The notes beneath the pieces are model-generated. The model saw only the letters and a list, made by a program, of their open reading frames with translations, was not told where the DNA came from and searched no databases. A program made the translations under genes and the position numbers. DNA of 64,000 nucleotides from Brevibacterium limosum. GTDB lineage: Bacteria > Actinomycetota > Actinomycetes > Actinomycetales > Brevibacteriaceae. The stretch is from the NCBI RefSeq assembly GCF_011617705.1, contig NZ_CP050154.1:744001-808000 (forward strand), given 5' to 3'. Positions 44,172-53,366 of the stretch are shown here, piece after piece. Numbering within the stretch: the stretch's first letter is position 1; every line of letters begins with the position of its first letter.

Positions 44172-45623
44172 TCACTTCCCGGCTGTCTTCTTCTGTCCGG
44201 GTTCGAGGCCGTGGGAGTTCTTGATGAAGAACGCGCCGATGATGCCGAGGACGCCGACACAGGCGGCGACGAAGAATGCGACGTTCGCGCCGTGGACCAG
44301 GCCCGCCATGCCGTAGGTCTCGGGGTTCCGTGCGGCCGAGACCATGATCGTCACGAGCGCTGCAGTGCCGACGGAGGCGGCGATCTGACGCACCGTGTTG
44401 TTCAGGGCGGTGCCGTGGGGGATGAGGTGCGAGGGCAGCTGGTTGAGTGCTGCCGTGGTCACCGGCATCATCACCATGGCCACACCGAACATGCGGATGG
44501 TGTTGACGACGGCGAGATAGACGAACGACGTGTCCGGTTCCAGTCGGGCGAACAGGAAGGTCGTGCCCGTGAGCAGAGTGAATCCGGCCACGGCCAGCCA
44601 CTTGGCGCCGATCGCATCGAAGACACGGCCGGTCACCGGCGACATCAGCCCCATCACCGCAGCACCCGGCAGCAGGGCCAGCCCCGACTCCATGGCCGAG
44701 AATGTATTCATATTCTGCATGTACAGGGGCAGCACCATCATGCCGCCGACCATGACGATGAACACGCACATGCCCAGCAGAGTGTTGAGGGTGAACATGC
44801 GGTAGCGGAGGATGCGGAACTCGAGGATCGGCTGCTCGAGCTTGAACTGGCGGATGATGAAGAACGTCAGCGTCACCGCGCCGATGGCGAGGGGGATGAG
44901 CACCTCGGCGCTGACCCAGCCGGCATCGCCGGCGGTGCCGAAGCCGAAGAGCAGGCCGCCGAAGCCGAGGGTGGAGAGGATGATCGAGAGGACGTCGAGG
45001 CGCGGGAAGGTTCGTTCGGTGACGTTCTTGAGCAGGAAGTAGGCGACGGCGAGGTCGATGATCGCGATCGGCAGCATCATGTAGAACAGCGTCTGCCACG
45101 GCAGATGGTCGACGATCCATCCCGAGAGGCTGGGGCCGATGGCTGGTGCGAAGGCGATGACGAGCCCGAAGGTGCCCATAGCCGAGCCGCGCTTCTCGAC
45201 GGGGAAGATCGCGAACAGGATCGTCTGCATGAGCGGCATGATGATGCCGCCGGCCGAGGCCTGGATGACACGGCCGATGAGCATCACCGGGTAGACCGGC
45301 GCGATCGCACACACAAGGGTGCCGACGATGAATAGGCCCATGGCCGTGAAGAACAGACCGCGCGTGGTGAACTTCTGGATGAGGAAGGCGGTCACCGGGA
45401 TCATGATGCCGTTGACGAGCATGAAGCTCGTCGTCACCCACTGGGCGGCGCCGGAGGTGATGTGGAAATAGTGCATGAACGCCGGCAGGGCGGTGTTGAG
45501 CAGCGTCTGGTTGAGGATGATGACGAACGCGCCGGAGACGAGCACGGCGAGGACGAGGTTCCGGTTGACCGGGGTGCCTTCAGCCGAGTCCTTCTGGTTG
45601 CTGTCTCCGTTCGTCAATGGCAT
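44172..45623 (-). CDS. DHA2-family drug/H+ antiporter (EmrB/QacA type)
   Basis: 483 residues, fourteen helices. Motif C-like GLVIAFAPAIGPSLSGWIVD, ALPAFMHYFHITSGAAQWVT after the first helix, and LLPGAAVMGLMSPVTGRVFD in the second half. Exports toxic organic compounds. Regulated perhaps by the TetR gene beside it. Upstream of the start lies an AT-rich palindrome that overlaps a possible -10. Confidence 0.9.
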   Translation of the reverse strand: MPLTNGDSNQKDSAEGTPVNRNLVLAVLVSGAFVIILNQTLLNTALPAFMHYFHITSGAAQWVTTSFMLVNGIMIPVTAFLIQKFTTRGLFFTAMGLFIVGTLVCAIAPVYPVMLIGRVIQASAGGIIMPLMQTILFAIFPVEKRGSAMGTFGLVIAFAPAIGPSLSGWIVDHLPWQTLFYMMLPIAIIDLAVAYFLLKNVTERTFPRLDVLSIILSTLGFGGLLFGFGTAGDAGWVSAEVLIPLAIGAVTLTFFIIRQFKLEQPILEFRILRYRMFTLNTLLGMCVFIVMVGGMMVLPLYMQNMNTFSAMESGLALLPGAAVMGLMSPVTGRVFDAIGAKWLAVAGFTLLTGTTFLFARLEPDTSFVYLAVVNTIRMFGVAMVMMPVTTAALNQLPSHLIPHGTALNNTVRQIAASVGTAALVTIMVSAARNPETYGMAGLVHGANVAFFVAACVGVLGIIGAFFIKNSHGLEPGQKKTAGK

Positions 45624-45729
45624 CCCCTCACCTGTTCGTCATCTGCGTCTCTTCTCGTCCTTCAGCGACATCCTGCCTGAGGCGGTGTGCTGAATCGGCC
45701 CCTCTTCGCGCGCGGTAGTCAATTCCCTA

Positions 45730-45739
45730 GTTATATAAC
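45730..45739 (-). promoter_or_regulatory. AT-rich palindrome GTTATATAAC
   Basis: Perfect 10-bp palindrome about 105 bases upstream of the antiporter start, in the only AT-rich stretch of the gap. It contains TATATA and may be both -10 and repressor site. Confidence 0.4.
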
Positions 45740-45767
45740 CGCTTCATGCAGTTTAGCGCACCACTCT

Positions 45768-45779
45768 CGCCGAGGCGGC
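45768..45779 (-). repeat. Copy of recurrent 12-mer GCCGCCTCGGCG (intergenic)
   Basis: Exact reverse-orientation copy in the gap between the antiporter and aldo/keto reductase genes. Confidence 0.6.
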
Positions 45780-45855
45780 CGCGGGGCGGTGTGAGATTCG
45801 TCGAGTTCATCTGCCGGCCGGCGAGGGCGGAGATCGGTCGCCGGTGCGGATGATT

Positions 45856-45888
45856 CCGACCGCGGCCCCACAGGAGGACCGCGGTCGG
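45856..45888 (-). terminator. GC-rich hairpin after the aldo/keto reductase
   Basis: CCGACCGCGG (45856-45865) and CCGCGGTCGG (45879-45888) pair perfectly around 13 bases, 36 bases past the reductase stop on the minus strand. Confidence 0.65.
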
Positions 45889-45906
45889 GCTCGCAGCGGA
45901 CGATCA

Positions 45907-45918
45907 GCCGCCTCGGCG
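45907..45918 (+). repeat. Copy of recurrent 12-mer GCCGCCTCGGCG (intergenic)
   Basis: Exact forward copy a few bases past the reductase stop. Confidence 0.6.
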
Positions 45919-45923
45919 AAAGG

Positions 45924-46934
45924 TCAGGTCAGCCGGCCGGCCGGTGACTGGGTCTTGTTCGGGTCGGTCTCCGGCAGATCGCCGAGGACCTCATCGATGC
46001 GGGCGAGGACGTCCGCGCTGAGGGTGACCCCGGCCGCCTCGGCGTTCGAGGCGATCTGCTCGGGACGGGAGGCGCCGACCAAGGCGGTGGCGACATTGTC
46101 GTTGGCGAGCACCCAGGCGATCGCCAGCTGAGCCATCGTGATCCCGAGCTCGGCGGCGATCGGTTCGAGCTTCGCCACGGCAGTCAGCTTTTCGTCGTGA
46201 AGGTAGCGGCTCTTGATCGACTCCGCACCTCCGCCGTCCTCGTCGGTTGCCCGGGATCCGGCAGGCAGCGGCTCGCCGGGCTTGTACTTGCCCGTCAGGA
46301 CGCCCTGGGCGATCGGTGACCACACGATCTGGGAGATGCCGAGTTCCTGCGACGTCGGGACGACCCGGTCTTCGATGACCCGCCAGAGCATGTTGTACTG
46401 CGGTTGGTTCGACACCAGCTGGATGCCGAGGTCGCGGGCCAGATGGTGGGCGGCGCGCAGCTGGTCTGCGTTCCATTCGCTCACCCCGATGTAGAGGGCC
46501 TTGCCGGCGCGAACGATGTCCGCGAAGGCCTGCATCGTCTCTTCCAGCGGAGTCTCGTAGTCGTAGCGGTGGGCCTGATAGAGGTCGACGTAGTCGGTGC
46601 CGAGCCGGCGCAGCGAACCGTTGATCGACTCCATCATGTGCTTGCGCGACAGGCCGGTGTCGTTGTGGCCGCGCGGGCCGGTGGGGAAGTAGACCTTTGT
46701 GAAGATCTCGAGCGATTCGCGTCGTTGACCGGCCAGCGCATCGCCGAGGACCTGTTCGGCCACCGTGTTCGCATAGACGTCGGCGGTGTCGAAGGTCGAG
46801 ATTCCCGCGTCGAGAGCGGCATGCACGCACTTCGTGGCCGTCTCGTTCTCCACCTGCGAACCGTGGGTGAGCCAATTGCCGTAGGTGATCTCGGAGATCT
46901 TGAGTCCGCTGTTTCCCAGATATCTGTGCTCCAT
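45924..46934 (-). CDS. Aldo/keto reductase
   Basis: 336 residues of the Kv-beta-like AKR group. Catalytic tetrad: Asp and Tyr in FDTADVYANTVAEQ, Lys in IFTKVYFP, His in LYQAHRYDYETP; NADPH-binding end VGASRPEQIASNAEA. Reduces an aldehyde or ketone with NADPH; substrate unknown. ATG 46934 has TAGGCT six bases upstream. Own transcription unit ending at the hairpin 45856-45888. Confidence 0.92.
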   Translation of the reverse strand: MEHRYLGNSGLKISEITYGNWLTHGSQVENETATKCVHAALDAGISTFDTADVYANTVAEQVLGDALAGQRRESLEIFTKVYFPTGPRGHNDTGLSRKHMMESINGSLRRLGTDYVDLYQAHRYDYETPLEETMQAFADIVRAGKALYIGVSEWNADQLRAAHHLARDLGIQLVSNQPQYNMLWRVIEDRVVPTSQELGISQIVWSPIAQGVLTGKYKPGEPLPAGSRATDEDGGGAESIKSRYLHDEKLTAVAKLEPIAAELGITMAQLAIAWVLANDNVATALVGASRPEQIASNAEAAGVTLSADVLARIDEVLGDLPETDPNKTQSPAGRLT

Positions 46935-46940
46935 GACCTC

Positions 46941-46946
46941 AGCCTA
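46941..46946 (-). promoter_or_regulatory. -10 element TAGGCT, leaderless promoter
   Basis: Minus-strand TAGGCT ends six bases before ATG 46934. Confidence 0.5.
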
Positions 46947-46974
46947 CGACCGGACGGAGGACTGGGGAACCCCT

Positions 46975-46986
46975 CGCCGAGGCGGC
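46975..46986 (-). repeat. Copy of recurrent 12-mer GCCGCCTCGGCG (intergenic)
   Basis: Exact reverse copy upstream of the aldo/keto reductase promoter. Confidence 0.6.
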
Positions 46987-47021
46987 AGTGGCGCCGGTGC
47001 ATCGCGGCGATTCGCCAGTTC

Positions 47022-47081
47022 GGTACACCCTGCTCTGAAATGCTCACTGAAGAAAGTGGGCAATTCAGAGCAGGGTGTACC
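47022..47081 (-). terminator. 27-bp hairpin after the GntR gene
   Basis: Outer arms 47022-47039 and 47064-47081 are perfect 18-mers; the spacer continues the stem (TGCTCACT/AGTGGGCA) leaving a six-base loop. It lies 57 bases past the GntR stop on the minus strand. Confidence 0.65.
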
Positions 47082-47138
47082 AGAACTCCTGTCCCAAACA
47101 GTGGGCTCACTCTGTGCACGGGCTTCGCATCTCCCGCC

Positions 47139-47780
47139 TCAGTGCGCCGGCGCGGCATTCTCGGCGATGTGCCCTCGCATGGTGGCCGCGAACGCCGCAG
47201 AATCGCCTGCGCGCAGATGGTCGACCAGCTTCTCGTGTTCGGCGATGATCTCGTCGCAGCGATCGAGCAGGTGACGACTGTTCATGAACAGGATGAAGCG
47301 GTGCCGGTCGGACAGCAGCGAATACATCTCGAGCATCACCTGGCTGTCGCCGGCTTCGACGAAACCGCGGTGGAAATCCAGGGTCAGTTCGATGAATCGG
47401 GCCACGTCCGCCTCGGCGAAGGCGGTCCGCTGCTGCGTGATGAGCTCATCAAGGCCGGCGGCCAGTCGCTGTCGCAGGGCTTCGGGGGCGCGGTCGACCG
47501 CGGTTGTCTCGAGGATGTAGCGTGCGTCGGCGAGTTCGGCGATGGTGCGTTCATCGACGCCTTGGACGACGGCTCCGCGCTTGGGGTAGATGCGGATCCA
47601 GCCCTCGTCCTGCAACCTGGCCATGGCCACGCGGACCGGGGTGCGGCTGACACCGATCTCGGTGGCCAGAGCCGCCTCGCCGAGCATCGTCCCCGGTGTG
47701 TGCCCGCCGTCGAGGATCTGGCTTCGAATGACCTGGTAGGCGCGTTCGGCCGCACTCGGCGTCTCGGTCTGCGCGCTCAT
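47139..47780 (-). CDS. GntR-family regulator, FCD type
   Basis: 213 residues. Winged helix with LATEIGVSRTPVRVAMARLQ and DEGWIRIYPKRGAVVQGV; then an all-helical FCD domain with His residues (DFHRGFVEAG, HRFILFMNSRH) that usually bind metal or an acid ligand. Start overlaps the upstream MFS stop by four bases, so exporter and regulator are one operon. An operator matching GntR geometry lies before the first gene, indicating feedback control. Confidence 0.9.
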   Translation of the reverse strand: MSAQTETPSAAERAYQVIRSQILDGGHTPGTMLGEAALATEIGVSRTPVRVAMARLQDEGWIRIYPKRGAVVQGVDERTIAELADARYILETTAVDRAPEALRQRLAAGLDELITQQRTAFAEADVARFIELTLDFHRGFVEAGDSQVMLEMYSLLSDRHRFILFMNSRHLLDRCDEIIAEHEKLVDHLRAGDSAAFAATMRGHIAENAAPAH

Positions 47781-49240
47781 TCCTCGGCTCCCCGACCGCT
47801 CGCAGGGCTTGCCTGATCGCTCCCGGCTCCCCGACCGCTCGCAGGGCTTGCCTGATCGCTCCCGGCTCCGCGTCGAGCGTGGTCGCTCGTGCCCCTGCTC
47901 GGCTGGTCGGTCGTGCCCTCACCCAGCTGGTCGAGGGCGTCCTCACCTGGCTGGGACGGCGCTGCCGGCGAACGATCGGCCGCCTCGGCGGGGGCGGGTC
48001 GACCGGGGCAGCTCATCAGCGGGATCGCCCGGAACGAGAACCCGACGGCGATGACGAGGACGAATGTGGCCATGAGGTTGATCCAGAGGAACCCTCCGGC
48101 GCCGAGCACGGACCCGGCCATCGCGGCCATGAGCGCACCGCCGAGGTTCATCGCCGAATCCGAGGCGCCCTGCAGCGGCACCTTCGCATGGGGCGGCACC
48201 GAGGCGGTCAGCAGGGACGAACCCCCGATGAGGAACATCGACCACCCGATCCCCAGCAGAGACAGCGCGGTCGACAGCAGCACCATCGACGACTCCGGAG
48301 CCATCGCGTCGATGACGCCGAGGATGATCGTGAGCGTGAAGATGCCCGCCCCACCGGCGATGACGATGCCGGGACTCCACCGGTCGGCCATCCACCCGAA
48401 GACAGGGGAGAGGGCGTACATGCCGGCGATGTGGATGCTCACGACGACGCCGATCGCCCCGAGGGTGAACTCCTGATGATCCATGTGCACCGGGGTCATG
48501 ACCATGACGTTGGTCATCATCATCTGCCCGGCGATGATCGTGACCATCGCGAACAGCGGCACCGGGCGGGCCAGGGCGAAGCGCAGAGCTTCCCCGAGCT
48601 TCATCGGCGGCAGGGGAGCGGCCGCCGCGGTGCCGGTTGAGGTTCCGATGGGAGCGCCGACGCCGGCGGATTTCGTCAGCGTCGATGCGGCCAGGGTGGC
48701 CAGCGCGAAGGCGACCATCGAGATGAGATAGGGGCCTGCCAGACCATTCATGCCCAAGGTCTCACCGAGGTGGGCCCCGGGAGCGGTGAAGCTCGGTCCC
48801 AGGACGGAGCCGATGGTCGTCGCCCACACCACCAGCGACATCGCCCGTCCGGCGGCCGCGGGGTCGGCGAGGTCGACCGCGGCGTAGCGGGCCTGCAGGC
48901 CCGAGGCGGTCGAGGATCCGCACATCATCATCCCGAGCATGAACAGCGGCAGGAACTGGAGGGCGACACCGACGAGGACGACCACTGCCCCGAGCGTGCC
49001 GATGCCGAAGCCCAAGGTCAGGGCCTTGCGGCGCCCGGTACGACCGGCGAGGACGGCAAGGGGATAGGCGATGAGTCCGGCGCCGAGGATGACGCTCATC
49101 TGCGCGAACCCGGCCATCGAGGTCTGCCCGGAGATCTCTTCGGCCAGCAGTCCGCCGACGGCATAGCCTGAGGCGATGCCGGCTCCGGAGAGGAGCTGGG
49201 CGGTGATGAGTTTGGCCTGTTCGCGAATGTGGCTGGTCAT
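47777..49240 (-). CDS. MFS transporter with repetitive C-terminal tail
   Basis: 487 residues. Twelve helices (LAVLAGRTGRRKALTLGFGI in the loop 2-3 region), then a hydrophilic tail of about 75 residues rich in Ala, Pro, Ser and Asp, made in part from 13-residue tandem repeats. ATG 49240 is preferred; the ATG at 49309 would place the operator inside the gene. First gene of an operon with gntR. Substrate unknown, possibly the GntR ligand. Confidence 0.85.
   Translation of the reverse strand: MTSHIREQAKLITAQLLSGAGIASGYAVGGLLAEEISGQTSMAGFAQMSVILGAGLIAYPLAVLAGRTGRRKALTLGFGIGTLGAVVVLVGVALQFLPLFMLGMMMCGSSTASGLQARYAAVDLADPAAAGRAMSLVVWATTIGSVLGPSFTAPGAHLGETLGMNGLAGPYLISMVAFALATLAASTLTKSAGVGAPIGTSTGTAAAAPLPPMKLGEALRFALARPVPLFAMVTIIAGQMMMTNVMVMTPVHMDHQEFTLGAIGVVVSIHIAGMYALSPVFGWMADRWSPGIVIAGGAGIFTLTIILGVIDAMAPESSMVLLSTALSLLGIGWSMFLIGGSSLLTASVPPHAKVPLQGASDSAMNLGGALMAAMAGSVLGAGGFLWINLMATFVLVIAVGFSFRAIPLMSCPGRPAPAEAADRSPAAPSQPGEDALDQLGEGTTDQPSRGTSDHARRGAGSDQASPASGRGAGSDQASPASGRGAEE
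47786..47863. repeat. Two tandem 39-bp repeats in the MFS 3' end
   Basis: Identical 39-base units 47786-47824 and 47825-47863, in frame, giving two copies of a 13-residue unit (SDQASPASGRGAG-like) in the transporter's C-terminal tail. A decayed third unit follows. Confidence 0.9.
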
Positions 49241-49277
49241 AGTGGTCTCACGTCGTTGTGGCGGCTTGGACCCCATC

Positions 49278-49306
49278 ACAGTAGCTTGCATCCATCTTGG
49301 ATACAA
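49278..49306 (-). promoter_or_regulatory. GntR operator over the MFS-gntR promoter
   Basis: TTGCATCC-N5-GGATACAA (49286-49306) is an 8-bp-arm inverted repeat with one mismatch. On the minus strand -35 TTGTAT (49301-49306) and -10 TACTGT (49278-49283) are 17 bases apart, so the operator covers -35 and spacer. Confidence 0.65.
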
Positions 49307-49374
49307 CACGTGATCGAGGGGCGGGACGGGGTGAGACGGGCGAGCCGCGGTAGGAAACGTGGTGGGATGAGGCC

Positions 49375-49398
49375 GGTGCCGGTGCCGGTGCCGGTGTC
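49375..49398. repeat. GGTGCC hexanucleotide repeats
   Basis: Three GGTGCC units and one GGTGTC in a row, just past the stop of the CynX-type gene. Confidence 0.8.
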
Positions 49399-49408
49399 GT
49401 GGAGAGAG

Positions 49409-50620
49409 CTAGAGCCGGGAGGTGCGCAGCCCGATGGCCGCCTGCGTCGCCGCGATGAGACCCAGCCCGATGACCGGGACGACAGGCGATCCGACCGCTT
49501 CGAGGCCGAAACCGAAGGCCAGCGGGCCGATCGCGGCGAGCGCGACTCCGACGGCCGAGGTCACCGCCGAGACCGATGCCGTATGGGCGGGGGAGCGGCC
49601 GAAGTTGACGATCTGGCCATAGGAGGCGCCGAGGCACAGACCCTGCGAGATGCCGAGCAGCACGGTGATGAGCACGGCGGCCGATGATCCGGCGGTGAGG
49701 AGAATGATGAGTCCGATGACGGCGAGCAGCGGTGCCGCCGGGGTGATGATGCGGGCGAGACCGCGCCGCAGGACGATCGGGGCGATGAGTCCGAAGGGGA
49801 TGGCGACGATGCTGATGAGCGAGGTGAAGCCGCCCGCGACCTGCTCGGTCATTCCGTCGCGGACGAAGACTGTCGGCAGCCATGCCGAAGTGGTGTAGAA
49901 CGTCAGCGAGGTCACGCCCAGGTAGAGGGCGAGCAGCCAGACCGCTGGGTCGGTGACCACCCTGGGAGGTCGGGCTGCCTCGGTGACGGGATCGGGCTCC
50001 GGCGTCGGGCCGGCGGGTGCGCGGCATGAGTAGAGCGTCCACAAGGCGAGCGCGAGCACCGAGCATACGGCCCAGGTCAGCAGGGTGCCCCGCCAGCCGA
50101 GCCCCGTGAGCTCGCGGATCGGGACCGTTGCACCCAGGGCCAGCGCCGGACCGAGGCTCAGCGACATCGAATAGGTGCCGGTGAGGCGCGCTCGGACCTC
50201 GGCGCTCTCGGCCGTGATGATCGAGGGCACCAAGACGGTGCAGACGGCGATCGCGAACCCCAGCAGCCCGGTGCCGATGAGCAGCGGCGCCTCACCCGGG
50301 ACCGAGCGCACGGCCATGCCCATGACGACGGCGAGCAGGGAGACGCCGACCGTCCGGTTCCTCCCGAGCCGCTTCGCCAAGGCAGGGGCGATGGGGGCCG
50401 CCATGAGGGTGAGCGCGAGCGGGATGCTCGTCAACAGCGACAGGAAGGTCTCCCCGTGTCCGGTATCGGACTTCATCACCGGCACGAGCGGGGCCAGAGA
50501 GATCGTCGGGATCCGCAGAGTCAGACCGATGAAGAGGAGCGCGGCGACGGCGATGAGAAGCCTCAGGAGCGTTCGCCGAGGCGGTGGCTGAGCACCGGCG
50601 GGACGGGAGACGTCGGTCAT
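49409..50620 (-). CDS. CynX/NimT-family MFS transporter
   Basis: 403 residues, twelve helices. LTLRIPTISLAPLVPVMKSD after helix 1, ALAKRLGRNRTVGVSLLAVV, and SAVTSAVGVALAAIGPLAFG late in the protein are CynX-like. Members export cyanate or nitroimidazole-like compounds or carry other anions; substrate unknown. TAAGAT lies eight bases before ATG 50620, slightly longer than the leaderless spacing elsewhere. Confidence 0.85.
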   Translation of the reverse strand: MTDVSRPAGAQPPPRRTLLRLLIAVAALLFIGLTLRIPTISLAPLVPVMKSDTGHGETFLSLLTSIPLALTLMAAPIAPALAKRLGRNRTVGVSLLAVVMGMAVRSVPGEAPLLIGTGLLGFAIAVCTVLVPSIITAESAEVRARLTGTYSMSLSLGPALALGATVPIRELTGLGWRGTLLTWAVCSVLALALWTLYSCRAPAGPTPEPDPVTEAARPPRVVTDPAVWLLALYLGVTSLTFYTTSAWLPTVFVRDGMTEQVAGGFTSLISIVAIPFGLIAPIVLRRGLARIITPAAPLLAVIGLIILLTAGSSAAVLITVLLGISQGLCLGASYGQIVNFGRSPAHTASVSAVTSAVGVALAAIGPLAFGFGLEAVGSPVVPVIGLGLIAATQAAIGLRTSRL

Positions 50621-50692
50621 TGCTCAGCATCTTAGTCCTCACCTGGTTCGACACCGGGCGACGGGGTGGCAGATGGCAGTCGGGGAAGCGAT

Positions 50693-51349
50693 CTACGTGT
50701 CGACGACGGTGATGTGCCGGTCGCCTCCGGGAGTGACGAGCTCGTCCACGGCGGCGGCCGCGAAGTCCTCGACGCTGATCCTCGAGCGTCCGTCCCGTCC
50801 GAGCAGGAGCGTCGTCGTCCCGCGCTGATAGTCGCCGAGGCGGTCGCCGGGTTCGAGAATCGCCGGAGGACTGAGATAGGTCCAGTGGTTCCCGGCGTGA
50901 TTCCGGCAGACCTCGAGTTGGGCGACGCTGGTCGCGGCAAGCTCCTTCCATTCGTCGGCGACGAACTCCGAGTCGTCGACGACGAGCAGCTTGGGATCGT
51001 TCGGTGAGTGAAGTGGTCCGGCGCCGCCGATGATGAGCAGCGGGGCCTGCGCACGGGCGCTCGCTGTCAGCACCGCCTCGGTGAGGGTGAGAAACTGCGT
51101 TGTCCGGCCGGGCGCGGCCCGGACGGTGAGTACGGCCGCATCGGCCTCTGTCAGCGCTTTGTCGAGGTCGGATGCGATGTGTGCGTCGACAGTGATCGAC
51201 TGGACTCTGGGGCGGGTTGCGGCGGTCAGGCCGGCGGATGTGCTGTTCGGGTGGCGTGAGGCGGCGATGATGTCATGGCCGCGGTCGGCCGCCTCGGCGA
51301 CGATGCGGGATCCGACCATACCGGTGGCTCCGATGACGGTGATCTTCAT
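50693..51349 (-). CDS. NAD(P)-binding NmrA/atypical SDR protein
   Basis: 218 residues. Starts MKITVIGATGMVGSRIVAEA (GATGMVG nucleotide loop), then RVQSITVDAHIASDLDKALT and YLSPPAILEPGDRLGDYQRG. Typical of the YwnB/NmrA-like flavin or sugar epimerase-like group; enzymatic role unknown. ATG 51349 follows AAGGAG and overlaps the EamA stop by four bases, so both are co-translated. Confidence 0.87.
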   Translation of the reverse strand: MKITVIGATGMVGSRIVAEAADRGHDIIAASRHPNSTSAGLTAATRPRVQSITVDAHIASDLDKALTEADAAVLTVRAAPGRTTQFLTLTEAVLTASARAQAPLLIIGGAGPLHSPNDPKLLVVDDSEFVADEWKELAATSVAQLEVCRNHAGNHWTYLSPPAILEPGDRLGDYQRGTTTLLLGRDGRSRISVEDFAAAAVDELVTPGGDRHITVVDT

Positions 51350-52293
51350 GCTGCGGGCTCCTTCTTCTTGTGATTCGGTGTGCGTGGACGGGCGAAGACA
51401 GTGGGGGAGAGCTGCCCGCACGCGAGCGCTGCCAGCGCGAGGGCGAATCCGGTGATCTGTGCGGGGTTGAGGCTCTCACCGGCGAAGACGATGCCGAGGC
51501 CGGCGGCCACGAGCGGTGAGAGCAGCCCGAGCAGGGCAGTCGCGGTGACCGGCAGGCGAGAGAGACCGCGGAACCACAGGGTGTAGGCGAGGAGTCCGCC
51601 GATCGCGCCCAACCACAGGTAGCCGGCGACGCCCGGGGCATCGACGTGGGCGGGGACGCCTTCGATGAACAGGGTGGGTACGAGGAGGACGAGCCCACCG
51701 GCACTCAGCTGCCAGCTTGCGAAGCCGATCGGTCCGATCCCCGGCGGCAGTCCCCATTTCTTGACGAGGATGACACCGGTGCCCATCGACGCGGCACCGA
51801 GGATGCCCGCCGCGACGCCGAGGCCGTCGAACCCGGCGACGGGGCCGAGGACGACGAGACCGACGCCGATGACGCCGACGATGCCCCAGCTCAGGCGCCA
51901 AGCGGACAGGCGCTCGCCCAAGACGAGGACGGCGAGGACGGTGACGAGGATCGGCTGGGTGGCACCCAGGGTGGCGGCGACCCCGCCGGGCAGACGGGCC
52001 GCGGCGACGAAGAGGAGCGGGAAGAAGACCCCGATGTTGAGCGTTCCGAGCACCGCCGCCTTCCACCACCATGCGCCTGTGGGTAGACGGCGAGCGATGA
52101 GGAGGCCGATGAGGCCGGCAGGCAGGGCACGCATGAGTGCGGCGAAGAGTGGGTGGCCGGCGGGCAGGAACTCGGTGGTCACGAGGTAGGTCGTGCCCCA
52201 GACCGCCGGGGCCAGGGCCGTGAGGGCGGTGGTGCCGATCCGTGGAGCGGACGGCGAGCTGATCGGAGGGGCAGATGCGGTCGTCGATGTCAT
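51346..52293 (-). CDS. EamA-family (DMT) transporter
   Basis: 315 residues, ten helices, two EamA repeats (WGTTYLVTTEFLPAGHPLFA opening; GATQPILVTVLAVLVLGERL; LLGLLSPLVAAGLGIVFAGE). Exports amino acids or other metabolites; substrate unknown. Start ATG 52293 is chosen; ATG 52344 and 52335 are alternatives. Divergent from a LysR gene that probably regulates this two-gene operon. Confidence 0.87.
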   Translation of the reverse strand: MTSTTASAPPISSPSAPRIGTTALTALAPAVWGTTYLVTTEFLPAGHPLFAALMRALPAGLIGLLIARRLPTGAWWWKAAVLGTLNIGVFFPLLFVAAARLPGGVAATLGATQPILVTVLAVLVLGERLSAWRLSWGIVGVIGVGLVVLGPVAGFDGLGVAAGILGAASMGTGVILVKKWGLPPGIGPIGFASWQLSAGGLVLLVPTLFIEGVPAHVDAPGVAGYLWLGAIGGLLAYTLWFRGLSRLPVTATALLGLLSPLVAAGLGIVFAGESLNPAQITGFALALAALACGQLSPTVFARPRTPNHKKKEPAA

Positions 52294-52372
52294 GACTCCA
52301 GCTTCAGCCGTGCCCTGGCCATGAGTCCAACACATAGTTTTCATCGAATCAATGAACTGACATCATGAATAG

Positions 52373-53308
52373 ATGGAATTGCAGCAGCTGCGCTATGTTC
52401 TCGCCGTCGCCGAGGAACGGAATTTCACCCGAGCGGCGGCGAAGACGCACGTCGTCCAATCCGCGCTGAGCCATCAGATCAAGGCTCTCGAGCGCGAGCT
52501 CGGTGTCCGGCTCTTCGCCCGCACCAGCAGACGCGTCGAACTCACCTCGGCGGGTCGGGCGTTCGTCACTGGTGCCCGGGCCACTCTCGATGCCGCGGAA
52601 CGGTCTGTCGCCGAGGCTGTCGCTGCGACCGGTCAGATGCGCGGAAGTCTCACGGTCGGGGCGATTCCGACGGTGACCCGCCTCGATCTCGTCAGCGTGC
52701 TCGGAGAGTTCCACCGGTCTCATCCGCAGGTGAGCATCGGCATGAGCGTGGGCGGCAGTCTCGATTTCATCGACCGGATCCGGGCCGGGACGCTCGATGT
52801 CGCGGTCCTCGGTCTGCCCGAAGATGTGGAGCCGGCAGGGGTGGCGAGCACTGTTCTGGCTCGTGAGAAGCTCGTGGCTGTGCTTGGTCCGCATCATCGG
52901 TTCGCCGGTCGCAGACGGCTGCGGTTAGCCGACCTGGCTGATGAGCCGTTCGTCGACTTCCCCTCCGACAGCCCCGGTCGATCACAGTCCGATCGGGCCT
53001 TCGCCGAGGCGGGGCTGACCCGCACGGTCGCGTTCGAATCGATGCTCGTCGACATGATGCTCGACCTCGTCGCGCAGGGACTCGGCATCGCACTGCTCGC
53101 TCCGGCGGTCGTGCCGGACGGACGCGGCCTGGTCACCGTGCCCGTGACCGGCGGGCCGCGGCGCGTCGAATACCTCGCGTGGAGCGAATTCAACCCGAGC
53201 CCGGCTGCGTCGGCATTCGTTGAGTCGGCACTGGCCTCGGTCGATCCGGAGCCTGCCACGGTCGATGCGGAGCCGGCCACGGTCGGGTCCTCGACCGGCA
53301 GCCGATGA
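52373..53308 (+). CDS. LysR-family transcriptional regulator
   Basis: 311 residues. HTH region NFTRAAAKTHVVQSALSHQI followed by KALERELGVRLFARTSRRVE; substrate-binding domain with a hinge at about residue 90; C-terminal acidic Ala/Thr/Val tail of imperfect repeats (EPATVDAEPATVG). CATCAT six bases before ATG 52373 suggests a leaderless start. Divergent from the EamA-NmrA operon, its likely target. Confidence 0.92.
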   Translation: MELQQLRYVLAVAEERNFTRAAAKTHVVQSALSHQIKALERELGVRLFARTSRRVELTSAGRAFVTGARATLDAAERSVAEAVAATGQMRGSLTVGAIPTVTRLDLVSVLGEFHRSHPQVSIGMSVGGSLDFIDRIRAGTLDVAVLGLPEDVEPAGVASTVLAREKLVAVLGPHHRFAGRRRLRLADLADEPFVDFPSDSPGRSQSDRAFAEAGLTRTVAFESMLVDMMLDLVAQGLGIALLAPAVVPDGRGLVTVPVTGGPRRVEYLAWSEFNPSPAASAFVESALASVDPEPATVDAEPATVGSSTGSR

Positions 53309-53366
53309 GAATCTTCGGAAGTCGGCCTGGGGTCTGCTCGAAAGCAGAAGTGATCACTCTCTTCCG

